Of a DNA stretch of 64,000 nt, positions 1 to 9,600 are shown piece by piece. This stretch comes from CALLCD01 sp039196965 (lineage in GTDB: Bacteria > Pseudomonadota > Alphaproteobacteria > Caulobacterales > Hyphomonadaceae), in the NCBI GenBank assembly GCA_039196965.1, contig JBCCUK010000007.1:70153-134152 (forward strand). The letters are read 5' to 3'. Position 1 is the first letter of the stretch; each line of letters opens with the position of its first letter. A model generated the notes under the pieces. It did no database searches. It worked only from the letters and a program-made list of their open reading frames with translations, and was not told where the DNA came from. The translations under genes and the position numbers were made by a program.

Positions 1-476
1 GGCTGGACGTCCACATCCGTGCCGTAGCGTCGGCCAATTGGCGATTACGCATTACCTGTTCCCGCCGCACACCGGTGCCGGTTCGTGCCCACTTCCGCGC
101 TCTGGCTGATGAGCTCGGAGCCCGGTTCTGGGAGGGGCCCGCCGACGGGCCGAACCCCTATCTCGCCTGGCTCCTGTTTTCCGATGCCGCCATTGTTACC
201 GAAGACAGTTCAAACATGCTCTCCGATGCAGCCTATTTCGGATTGCCGATCCATATGGCGCGGCTGACCGGGCGCTCGAAGAAATTCGATCGTTTGCATC
301 AGAGCTTTATTGATAGCGGTGCGGCGCGCTGGCTCCATGGCGGCCTGGATACATGGTCATATGAGCCCCTACGAGAGGCTGACCGTATCGCGGATATCAT
401 TGTCGAGAAACTGCTCCAGCGGTACCCGCAGCCGGATATACCGCCTGCGGATGTTGTCACGCCGGACTGGATGTAA
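1..476 (+). CDS. ELM1-family (DUF1022) protein, C-terminal part
   Basis: This gene enters from the left edge. The frame is open from nucleotide 3 with no start in view, so the GTG at 75 is probably internal. About 157 residues are visible. They include a Thr/Ser-Arg-Arg-Thr-Pro segment (ITCSRRTP, near nt 51-74) and a later TEDSSNMLSDA segment, both typical of the 'mitochondrial fission ELM1' family, which is common in Alphaproteobacteria. The fold resembles GT-B glycosyltransferases, and the acidic TEDS..M.S.A stretch lies where such enzymes bind a nucleotide sugar. The bacterial role is not established, and an envelope glycosyltransferase-like activity is only inference. The stop at 474-476 lies 3 nt from the stop of the convergent SIMPL gene. 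Confidence 0.72.
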   Translation, partial: LDVHIRAVASANWRLRITCSRRTPVPVRAHFRALADELGARFWEGPADGPNPYLAWLLFSDAAIVTEDSSNMLSDAAYFGLPIHMARLTGRSKKFDRLHQSFIDSGAARWLHGGLDTWSYEPLREADRIADIIVEKLLQRYPQPDIPPADVVTPDWM

Positions 477-479
477 GCC

Positions 480-1268
480 CTATTCCTTCGACAGTTCGAA
501 CAGCACATTCACCGTGGCTGAAAAATCAAGCTCGCCGGCCGATACAGGCGAGGGTGCTGCGTCCGCAAAGCTAGCCTCGGCCCGGGTCGCAAGGAATGGC
601 ATCGGTGCAACAGTCATGCTGCCCCCTTCCGAGATCGACACGATCCGCACCACATCATAGCCCGTGGCATCGGCATAGAGTTCAGCCCGCGCCATGGCGT
701 CGGCGACAGCCTTGCGGCGGGCCTCGTCGCGTGCGTTGCTATCATCCTCAAGGCCAAACTGTATGCCGTTCAGATTGTTGCCCCCGGCTTCCACGAGCGA
801 ATCGATTGTCGTGCCCAGATTGTCGAGGTCGGTGACCTTGGCCCGTACCTGGTTGCTGGCGCGATACCCAATCAGCCGGGGCGGTCCATCCCGGCTGTAA
901 TCATAGTTCGGTGAGATGCTGAAATTGGACGTTTGAATGTCCTTCTCTTCAATTTCGGCATCTCCTAGAGCGCCGAATACGCCGTTCATCCGGCGAGCGT
1001 TTTCGGCGAGGGCATCTCCTGCGGTCTTGGCCTCGGTTTCGACACCGGCAGTAATATAGGCAATGTCAGGGGCACGGCTCACGCTCGCCCTTGCTGACAG
1101 GCTCAAGGTCGTTTCCGGCTGAATGGAATTCGGATGTGCACCGCCGGAGCGGATATCGCGTTCTGCGGCAGGTGCGCCGCTATCCGGCACTTGAGCGCAG
1201 GCGGCTGGCACGAGTACAGACATGGCGAGAATGGTAGCTGGTATTCGAAGAATTTTTAGATGTGACAT
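480..1268 (-). CDS. SIMPL (DUF541) periplasmic protein
   Basis: The 262-residue product starts with a short basic n-region and a hydrophobic core (about residues 5-25) ending in AACAQ. This fits signal peptidase I cleavage after Ala-Cys-Ala better than a lipobox, because Pro sits at the lipobox -3 position. The mature part is a single SIMPL/DUF541 domain, with the typical pattern of a beta strand (TLSLSARASVSRAPD), helices rich in Ala and acidic residues, and a YRASNQV strand. Family members are periplasmic or outer-membrane-associated proteins (E. coli YggE, mammalian SIMPL) with loosely defined roles in oxidative or envelope stress. A GGGAG-like ribosome site lies upstream. No partner gene is adjacent, and the tRNA downstream of its promoter side is on the other strand. 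Confidence 0.85.
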   Translation of the reverse strand: MSHLKILRIPATILAMSVLVPAACAQVPDSGAPAAERDIRSGGAHPNSIQPETTLSLSARASVSRAPDIAYITAGVETEAKTAGDALAENARRMNGVFGALGDAEIEEKDIQTSNFSISPNYDYSRDGPPRLIGYRASNQVRAKVTDLDNLGTTIDSLVEAGGNNLNGIQFGLEDDSNARDEARRKAVADAMARAELYADATGYDVVRIVSISEGGSMTVAPMPFLATRAEASFADAAPSPVSAGELDFSATVNVLFELSKE

Positions 1269-1351
1269 GGTGGTTGCGTCTCCCTTGAAGGCCCTCTAAC
1301 ACATACCGGCATCGCGGCTGGATCAAGACGATTTTTTGTCCTGCTGCGCGT

Positions 1352-1428
1352 GGGCCTGTAGCTCAGTTGGTTAGAGCGGACCGCTCATAACGGTCTGGTC
1401 GGGGGTTCGAGTCCCTCCGGGCCCACCA
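1352..1428 (+). tRNA. tRNA with CAT anticodon, probably tRNA-Ile2 (lysidine-modified)
   Basis: A complete 77-nt cloverleaf is readable. The acceptor stem GGGCCTG pairs with CGGGCCC, followed by discriminator A and an encoded CCA (1426-1428). The D arm starts GCTC, the anticodon stem is CCG/CGG, the loop is CTCATAA with anticodon CAT at 1386-1388, and the T arm contains GGTTCGAGTCC. CAT can be elongator Met, initiator Met or Ile2. The first acceptor pair is G-C, unlike initiator tRNA, and the GGTC variable region with the GGGCC acceptor resembles known Ile2 genes, where TilS converts C34 to lysidine. The Ile2 call is inference; elongator Met remains possible. Confidence 0.9.
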
Positions 1429-1591
1429 AACCTTCTTCGATCAGTTATTCCCCATCAAACTTTGGCATGCGGTCCTGAGTTAGCTGCGTCCCCGTCTGAT
1501 GCTCACCCATTGGAGACATATCGTCTTTTCGGATCGCCTGTGCAGTCGCTCCCTTCTCTTCCTTGAATGCCGTTGAGAAAATGGTGGCCAC

Positions 1592-3160
1592 CTAGTCCAC
1601 CGCCCGCTTGCATGTCGTCTTTTCTAGCGCAGTCTTGATTTCACGCATCGACTTACGACTCACAGCCACCAAATCTCCATTCATCATAAGCAACTCGCCG
1701 GCTCCCGATGGCTTGCGGCGTAGAGCGCTGACATGGACGAGATTTGCAATATGCGACCGGTGGACCCGCTGAAAGCTTCGTGGGAGCCTGGTTTCGAGAG
1801 AACGTAAACTGTCGTGCTCCAGATGCTTGCTCTTGTCTGTCCGAACAATCTCGACATAGTCGCCAGCACCGGAGATATGAGAGATGTCGTCAAGCTCGAC
1901 AAACTCTGTTGATCCTGCGCGTCGTATTTCCATCCGCCGTAGATCTTGCAAGGCATCCATATCACTTGCAGCATCGTTAAGACCGTCCGCCACGGTAACA
2001 GCCGGACGATCACTCAAGTCTCGATCATCCTTATGATGCAGCTGTTCACGATTGCTGTAAATGCTGTTTATTGCAGCGACTGTCAGAAGTATCGCCGCCA
2101 TGTAAAAAATACCGGTGTCCAGAAGATCAGCGGGCAAAATCCAGTCAGCTGCCAGCGTTGCTACAAGCAACCAGCCATAGATCCACCCACGATCATCTCC
2201 GGCGATAGCCTTGAAGGACGAAAGACTTGCTGCGGTAAGTAAGATCACCCGGAATGCTGATCCCGATCGGTCATCCATATCCTGAAACTGCATTGCAAAA
2301 CCGATTGCGATGATTGCTGTAGCGGCAAGAATAAACCGCGGTCTCGAAAAGCGGATATTATAAACAACATATCCAAGGACCATTAGGCCAACCGACAGTG
2401 TTAAACCGAAAATAGCGGTCAATCGGATATCGTGTATGGGATAAATATAGGGGACAAAGCCGCGCATCGTCTCGACAAGCAGTTGAAGCGAAATCATCCC
2501 CGCAAGTACAGCGAAAAATATGGACCGTACACGATCAAATCCCATTATGGCCTGAAAACTGAAGTAAGCGAGTGCCAGCCCAAAGATGCCAAGAGTGAAC
2601 GCAGCCGGCAGATAGCGCCGCATCAGAAAAGTATACTGACCATTATATTCCCAGAACCATATCTCCCGTAGCGGATTACTTCGTCTGATGAGCCTTTTCT
2701 GACTCGAGAGCAGTATGGCGACTTCGTTTTCGCCGGGAACGAGCATTTCGGCAGGGACAAAAATGGTTGCGTCGACCAGACCTGCCACCTCGCCCTCCAA
2801 TGAGGCAGCAGGTCGACCCGTAGCTCCGAGATAGGTTCCGTTAAGGTAATAGGCTCGTGACGATACGCCTACGGTTTCGAGCGCAACTTCGGTATCCCAG
2901 GTCGCGGGCATAATCAGTTTTTTGCCGACCCAGAGCAGACCGTTGTTCGGCTCCACGTCGAGGAGTTTTGTAATCTTGCACTCAGGATCGTCAAAATCGG
3001 GTGGTGAAAGGGCATCCGGTGCACCGATAGACCGGGCGGGACAAACGCGAACAACTCCCCCATCGGCGGCATGCAATCCATCGTACACGCCCTTCGCCGA
3101 GGCCTCTTTATCTATCAGGCCAAGGAGCACAACACAGACTAAAATGATCCTCACCAGCAT
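1592..3160 (-). CDS. membrane-integral LytTR-domain transcriptional regulator
   Basis: The 522-residue protein has a signal peptide (about 1-23) and an extracytoplasmic beta-rich region (about 25-180) that resembles the sugar-binding-like 7TMR-DISM ectodomain. About seven hydrophobic helices follow (about 185-375), then an acidic linker and a C-terminal LytTR DNA-binding domain (about 408-515). LytTR hallmarks are the ISHISGAGDYVEI strand, the LRSLETRLP helix and the FQRVHRSHIANL core with its conserved His-Arg-Ser-His. No receiver or kinase domain is present, so the protein would couple an external ligand directly to DNA binding at the membrane. It is divergent from the giant surface-protein gene across a shared 450-bp region with LytTR-like direct repeats. 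Regulation of itself and of that gene is inferred. The ligand is unknown. Confidence 0.85.
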   Translation of the reverse strand: MLVRIILVCVVLLGLIDKEASAKGVYDGLHAADGGVVRVCPARSIGAPDALSPPDFDDPECKITKLLDVEPNNGLLWVGKKLIMPATWDTEVALETVGVSSRAYYLNGTYLGATGRPAASLEGEVAGLVDATIFVPAEMLVPGENEVAILLSSQKRLIRRSNPLREIWFWEYNGQYTFLMRRYLPAAFTLGIFGLALAYFSFQAIMGFDRVRSIFFAVLAGMISLQLLVETMRGFVPYIYPIHDIRLTAIFGLTLSVGLMVLGYVVYNIRFSRPRFILAATAIIAIGFAMQFQDMDDRSGSAFRVILLTAASLSSFKAIAGDDRGWIYGWLLVATLAADWILPADLLDTGIFYMAAILLTVAAINSIYSNREQLHHKDDRDLSDRPAVTVADGLNDAASDMDALQDLRRMEIRRAGSTEFVELDDISHISGAGDYVEIVRTDKSKHLEHDSLRSLETRLPRSFQRVHRSHIANLVHVSALRRKPSGAGELLMMNGDLVAVSRKSMREIKTALEKTTCKRAVD

Positions 3161-3276
3161 AACTTTATGCTAGAGTGCCATTATGTAGTCAGCAAGGACT
3201 GACAAGCCAATCGGTAATAAAGTGAACTCGTTCGCCTAACGGGAGAACAGAAGTTTTAGACAATAGCGTGCCGATG

Positions 3277-3310
3277 CCATTCGGCGAAAAAAAACGACCA
3301 TTCGTCGAAA
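3277..3310. promoter_or_regulatory. 13-bp direct repeat, 21-bp period, candidate LytTR operator
   Basis: The copies are CCATTCGGCGAAA at 3277-3289 and CCATTCGTCGAAA at 3298-3310. They differ at one base and sit exactly 21 bp apart, start to start. LytTR proteins usually bind paired 9-bp direct repeats with a 12-13 bp spacer on the same helix face, and the AlgR half-site is CCGTTCGTC, one base away from CCATTCGTC here. The pair is about 117-150 bp upstream of the LytTR gene and 300 bp upstream of the giant gene. A weaker relative (TCGTTCGCC) is at 3228-3236. The repeat is seen directly; its role as operator is inference. Confidence 0.5.
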
Positions 3311-3347
3311 GCGAGCCGTCAGTTCAAGCCGCTCTGTTCCCGCTTCG

Positions 3348-3362
3348 TTAACCATTAGCTAA
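3348..3362 (+). promoter_or_regulatory. CtrA-like box (TTAA-N7-CTAA)
   Basis: The sequence TTAACCATTAGCTAA matches the Caulobacter CtrA consensus TTAA-N7-TTAA at seven of eight fixed bases, and its first half is the favoured TTAACCAT form. It lies about 250 bp upstream of the preferred giant-gene start and 190 bp upstream of the LytTR gene. Such a motif can arise by chance in AT-rich intergenic DNA, so this is only a candidate for cell-cycle control. Confidence 0.3.
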
Positions 3363-3610
3363 GCTCTGTAGATGGATCGCTTCGATCCTCAGAGGGGTAG
3401 GTTTGCGTTTAACTTCTGACCGTCAGGCGGGCGTGAGGGAGCACACGAGCTCTTTTTATAAACGTCATTGCGCTCGTGATCACGGGCCGGCAGACACAGT
3501 TTGTCCAAGCTATCTCTCGGTAGGTCATGTCCAATCGGTTGGACGCACAATTCCCGACATTCCCCAACAGCAGCTCGAACGGCAGGCAGAACACTCGCAC
3601 AGGTAATCTC

Positions 3611-6600
3611 ATGAGTACAACTTTCAGCTTTGGCGACCTCATTTTCATTGGTGACGAAGAATCCGTTTTCGGGCTCGACTTCGATCCCATAGAAGCGGTT
3701 ATCCCACTTACTTTTAGCTTTACCACCGGCTTCGACATTGGCGGTGAGTTGGGCCGGGTTGAGGTTATTCCCGGTTTTACAATTCGCATTCCCTTTCTGC
3801 CGGATATCCGCGTTCCTCCTCTCGTAATTGATTTTGACACCGAACTCTCCGCGGAAGCGAGCCTGTCTGGAGAATTTGGAGTAGAGCTTGGTTTCAATGT
3901 TGATCTGGGCAGTATTGAAAGCGAGTTCGAATTCGATGCCCTGGGCGCGGCGTTCAATGGCTTCCGTGGTCAGTCCGGCGCTCTGTCTCAGTTTGTAAGC
4001 GATGCCGATCCGGTCATAACGACCGGTGAGTTCGAGACGTCCACTCCCGAAGCCAACGCGTTTCTCGAAGCTGTTCTGGAGTTTGCCTTTACGCTGGATG
4101 TTGAAGGACGTCTGTTTGGCCAGAACTTCCTAGGCGGTCTACTCGAAGATATCAGCTTCGACTCGACTGATAGCGCTCTGCTCGATGAGATCTTGAGCGG
4201 CCTCGCGCCGATTGTGGCAGAGGATGATGACGGAAACGAGATCATCGATCCTGATACGATGGAACCTGTTCTTGAGCAGGAAGCCGGGCGTTTGACCCTC
4301 GTTGCGGCCGGTACTGACGGTCTTCAGATTATAGAGAACCCCTCACCATTTGTTCTAAACGACATTCTCGGTCTTGGCGTTGAGGATCCATTGGTTGAGG
4401 TCGACCTGACCGATCTCACCTTTAACGCCGTTATTGATCCTTTTACCGCGCGGCTTTTCATTTTTACCGACAATATTTCTTTCAATGGAAACGGGCTCGG
4501 CTCCGGCAATGTGCCGCCTTTTAACATTGATGTTGGTGAGTTCTTCTTCGGTGTGCCAGACATCGCCGATGAGGGCGTGTTGCAGCCTCTGGGCACGGTT
4601 ACGAGCGACGCTTCCGAAGTGTTCGCCCAGCTCGGTTTTGATGTCGATATCCCAGTCGCCCTGGCGCTCAACGTTCTCACTTTCGGCGCGATCCCCACCG
4701 GTACGGGCTTCAACGCGTCCCTTCTCGATGGTTTGATCGACCTCGACGTTGATCTTCTCGACATCGATGCCGGTCCAAATCTCAGCCTCACCCAGGAGCT
4801 TGAGCTTTCGCCAAATGATCTGATGCTGACGCTAGATTTCACAGACCTGGCAGGCATGCCTGTCATGGTGGATGCGCTAACGCGCGATCCCGTGACCGGA
4901 GAGATCACCGAGACATTCACCGACGTTACGAGCATAACGGTACCCTTCGATGAATTTCCCGAGCTCAATATCAGTGACGCGGTTATAGCGACACCGACCT
5001 TCTCGCTCGCTCCGACCCTGGACAATCTTACATCTGTTGATCTCGGCCTGTTCGTTGATTTCGTTGTGGGCGGGTTGGAAGCCGCCCTGAACAATCCGAT
5101 CAATCTCGGACCCGATACACTGTTGGAGATCGATGTAGCGATTTTTGAAGAGAGCTTCGACGGCGAAGACCTCAACGATCTCGTCAACGGACTTTTCAAC
5201 ATCGATCTCGAAGAACAGATCAATGATGTTCTGCGGGATATCGGTATCAATGATGATGTCTTCGCGACAGACGGGGTCCTCCGTATCCCGGTTTTCAATA
5301 ATGATGCCTTAGCGCTATCTAATTTCAGCAGCCCGATAGGGGGTGATCCCTTCGTCTTTGATATCGAGCAATCCGGTCGCAATGGTGGGTTCACGGGTAT
5401 AGACGATGGCGTCAACACCAATGCGCCGCAGGTGACCCGCGATGATACTTTCGTAGTTCCGAATCTTGGTTTGGGCATCACCGAAGATGGCTTCGTCACG
5501 CTCACCAACGAACAGCTGACCGCTAACGATTTCGACCTCGACGCGTTCGATAAACTCACTGTCGTAGAGATTCTCGACACCGTTGTTGCAAATATTCTCA
5601 ATCAGGATGGTGATATTGTCGCGACTGAATTAATCGACGGGTCGAGCTTGATTTTCCTGAATGAGGATGGGTCTCTGACGATTGACGCAGATGGGACGCT
5701 TGACTTTCTCGCACAGCCGCCGGAAGGGGCTAACTCCGTCGAGTTCGTGGCGACCCAAGTTGTTGAAGATGCAGTCGGAAATGTTGGTGTCGGTGAAATT
5801 GCATTTATTGTAACAGGCACTAATGACGATCCCGTAGCGTTTGATGACGCATTTGCATCAGCCGCTGGAGCATCCTTTGCAGGAACCGGCGGAGCCGAGA
5901 CGTTCACATTCTCGGGCCTAATCGACAATGATTTCGACATTGATGACAGTGCGTTCGATCTGGACGGCAACCGGACCCTTTTTGCCGAGGATCCCAATAT
6001 CCCAGGAAGCCTATTGAACGTTCCGGGAACAAACCTCGCCATTGCAGAAGATGATAATGACACAGGGACATTCGGAGCACCGGATGTAGACCCAGATATC
6101 GTGACTGATCAGGGTGGGCGGATTGACTTCACGGAGTCGTTTACCAGTGACGAGTTCAACTATACGCCGCCCACGGGACCACTTACACTTTTGGACGGCT
6201 CAACCGTAGCAGATCTTGCATCTCTCGATGCTGATGACGTGTTCGTTGATACGTTTACATATACACTCGAAGACTTCTTCGGGGGCTTTGACACGGCTAC
6301 AGCAACAATTGTCTTCTTCGGCACCGAGGAAGCTGTTGTTGGCTCTGGCATATTCGAAGCGACCAATCCGCTGATCTTCCTGCCCGAGGATCAGTTGCTA
6401 TTTGAAGATGGCGACTTCGGGCAGTTAATTTTTGTTCCCGGTGCTGACCCCTCCGGCAATACCACGAACGATGGTACCACTGACTTCGAGCTGACGTTTG
6501 ATAGTACGGAGATCCTTATCACGACACCGGACAGTCTGACCGGTGCAACGTCTAGCACCGACGATACAACCGACATTACAACGATCAGCTTCAGCCTCGA

Positions 6601-9600
6601 CGATGGCGCGTTCGGCTTGCCAATAAACTTTCGAGCACAAGCGCTTGATGACGGCGTCGTCGAGATTATGGATTCAACGGACGTTACACTCACAGCAGTC
6701 ACAACAGATGCAGATGACGGATCGCCGTTTTTGCCTAATGGTTCCAATGCACCTGGGCTCTCTGAAACCGTTCAGGTCGAGATTAGTGAACCTCCGGCGA
6801 TTATCGTGTCCGAAACGGAGGTCACCGTTGGGGAGGATGGAACAACCGCCACCTTCACCGTGGGACTAAATCAGGCACCTGCTGCTGGTACGACAGTACT
6901 TGTCGCGCTGTTCACAGACAATGATGCGGAATTCGTCATATCCGCGCCAGGAATGGCCCCCGCGGGCGGTTTGGGACTGACCTTTGACGACACGTTCGAT
7001 CCCGCAGATCCGAGCGATTTCGTTACTGTAACGGTCAGCGTAGAAGATGATCTGCTTCTGGAAGGCACTGAATTTGGCCAGATCAGCATCGTTGTTGATA
7101 CTATGGTATCTACCGATAGAGCTTTTGATGAAGCCGATGCCGAGTCCATCTCCGTGCGGGTTGAGGACGACGAGAATCAGGCTCCTATCGGTGTGGCTGA
7201 TCCAAACGTCGAAACCACAATCACATTCGATGCGGACGGCAACTCCATCGTCACCTCCACGCCAACGGTTGATATTTCGGTCGATGAGGATGGTGGTCCG
7301 ATTATGATCGATGTCCTCGCAAACGACTTCGACCCCGATACTGGCGACAACTCAACGCTATCGATTGCAACGATGGACGCTGACGGCAATGACATATCGC
7401 CAACGGCCGACAATGGTACCGTAACGGTCAATGCAGACGGCACGCTGAACTATACGCCGAATGCGAACTTTAACGGCGTCGACGTCATCACCTATGCGAT
7501 CACCGATGGCGGGTTTAACCCCGATGGGTCCGCAACCATTACAAGTGGCATTCCCGTGCTCGTCACGGTGAACGCCGTGAACGATGCGCCCACGCTTGCC
7601 AATGACACGTTCACCTTCGTTGAGGACGAGAACCCGACAATTGATATTGCTGCGCTCATTGATGATGTCGATGGCGAGACCGAGTTCAGCCTCGTAAGCG
7701 TTACAAACTCAAACCTCGCCGGTGTGGTTGAAATTGACCCGGCGACTGGTGATCCGCTCGATGGAACCGGCATATTCAGGTTCGATTTCATCGAGAACTT
7801 TTTCAACGCAACGAATACAGAAGAGGATCCATTAACTGGCCTGACCAATCGGCTTGATGACGCCGTTCAGATTACTGGCAGCGACACTGTTACCGCGACG
7901 TTTGTCTTCGCGGATGCGGCAGGTGCTGAGACGACTGCCACATTTACCTTCTTGATCACTCCGGTAAATGACGCGCCCGTCGCCACGCAGATCGCTACAG
8001 CAACGACAGCAGAAGAGGTCGCGATCACATTCGACGATCAGGATCTGATCGATAATATTGATGGCATTCTCAATAACGGGGTTGAGGTGGAAGATGTCGA
8101 TGACGATGTGCCCGATGCGATCTCGATCACCGATGTGGCGGCCGTTCCGCAGATTACGGTTGACGGTGTAACTGGAAGCGCCGGAACGGCCGTGTTTGCG
8201 TCGGAGGGTGGCGAGCTTGTTGAAACTGTGCGCCCCGTTTTTGATGATGCAGGGAACATTATCGACATAGCTACCGGATCGCCTGTGTTCGTACCGGAGG
8301 GCGATATTGTCTTCACGCCGTCAGGAGACCTCGTGGATTCTCTTGGTGTCGGGGAGTCCGCCACCGCCACCATTCTATTCACTTTCACCGACGATGCGGC
8401 GGCTGAAGGCGTTGGTCAGATCGATGTTCTTATAACGGGAGTGAACGACGCTCCTGAAGCGGAAGATGCGACCTTTGCGACCTTGTTATCCGGTGCTTTG
8501 CCATCGCCTGTCGCAACCCCAATTTCGCCCTTCGCGCCAACCGACACATTCGACCTCAGCGCGTTCGGCACCGACGTCGATGGCGATGACCTGACTTTCT
8601 CTCTGGTTGAAGGCTTTTCTGGCGATCTGGATGGATACGAAGTTTCGGTCAACAGCGATGGTACTTTCTCAATCACTGCGCCGCCATTCACGGATCTGCC
8701 ATCGGGCACTGGCCTTGCCGATACGTTCGAGTTCCAGGTGGAAGACCCGTTTGGTGCGACAGATACTGCGCTGGTCGCCGTAACCTTCTTTGACAACCTC
8801 ACACTGATACCCCCTTTTGGCGGTTCCGCACCCGGCATCACTGTTTCGGCCTCCGGAACAGTAACCACTGACAATGGCAATGAAGTCAATCTTGTTATCG
8901 CGGAGGGTGCCGTCGCTCCGATTGTGGTCGGACTAACTGATGTGCTGGCGCAGGGCGAAACCGTTACGCTTGTCGTCACAGTTAGCGATCCGTCAGCGGA
9001 TGATCCGGCCGAAGCAGGCGCTGTTACTTCACTTCTGACATTCACCGACATCGATCAGTCGGCGCGGCTCGTAGACATCGAAGCCTTCCAGGATGGACTG
9101 ATCGAAGATCCTGAATTCGTAACCATCACGGTATCGGTGGTAGACGACATGTCCGAGGCCCGTTTTGGCAATGTCGCCGACATCACGCGCGATGCTGAAA
9201 TCGTCGATGCCGGTTCGATCATTGTCTCCGATCCATTCCTGTCCATCACAGAAGGCGACAATGCAGAGTTCACCCTTGCGCTCGGCACAATACCGACAGG
9301 CGACGTCGTCCTCGATATCACGCCGCTCGAAGCGGATAGTCCGTTCAGCTCGACACAGATAACGTTCGAATCTGGTGATGCCGGACCACAGACAGTCACG
9401 CTGACCACGATTGATGACGACGTGATTGAGAGCCTCGAATTCGCAAGCCTTCTCATCTCGGTCAATGACGATCTGACAATGGACTCGCGTTTCGCCGATG
9501 ACGGATTGATCGTTGATCTTGAAAATCCGATGGAAATGATTCCGGACACGGAATTTGCGCGGGATGAAGCTGTCGTTGTCGCCATCGCCGATAATGACCT

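Larger units (their letters stand above)
3161..3610. other. divergent intergenic region between LytTR regulator and giant gene
   Basis: This 450-bp gap holds no convincing gene. A short in-frame extension of the giant gene from an ATG at 3527 is possible. Visible signals are a 13-bp direct repeat at 3277-3289 and 3298-3310, a CtrA-like box at 3348-3362, and a small perfect hairpin at 3374-3388 (GGATCG, CTT loop, CGATCC). It should carry the promoters of both flanking genes, but I cannot place -35/-10 elements with confidence. Confidence 0.6.

Noticed and set aside
3527..3610. An N-terminal extension of the giant protein from ATG 3527
   Set aside because: The extra 28 residues are low complexity and the only SD-like AGG lies 2 nt from the ATG. 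ATG 3611 has AGGTAA at good spacing. Not fully excluded.
4324..5601. A 425-codon reading frame antisense to the giant gene
   Set aside because: It is Ser/Arg-rich with no domain and mirrors the codon bias of the sense gene. Several similar antisense frames occur along the same gene.
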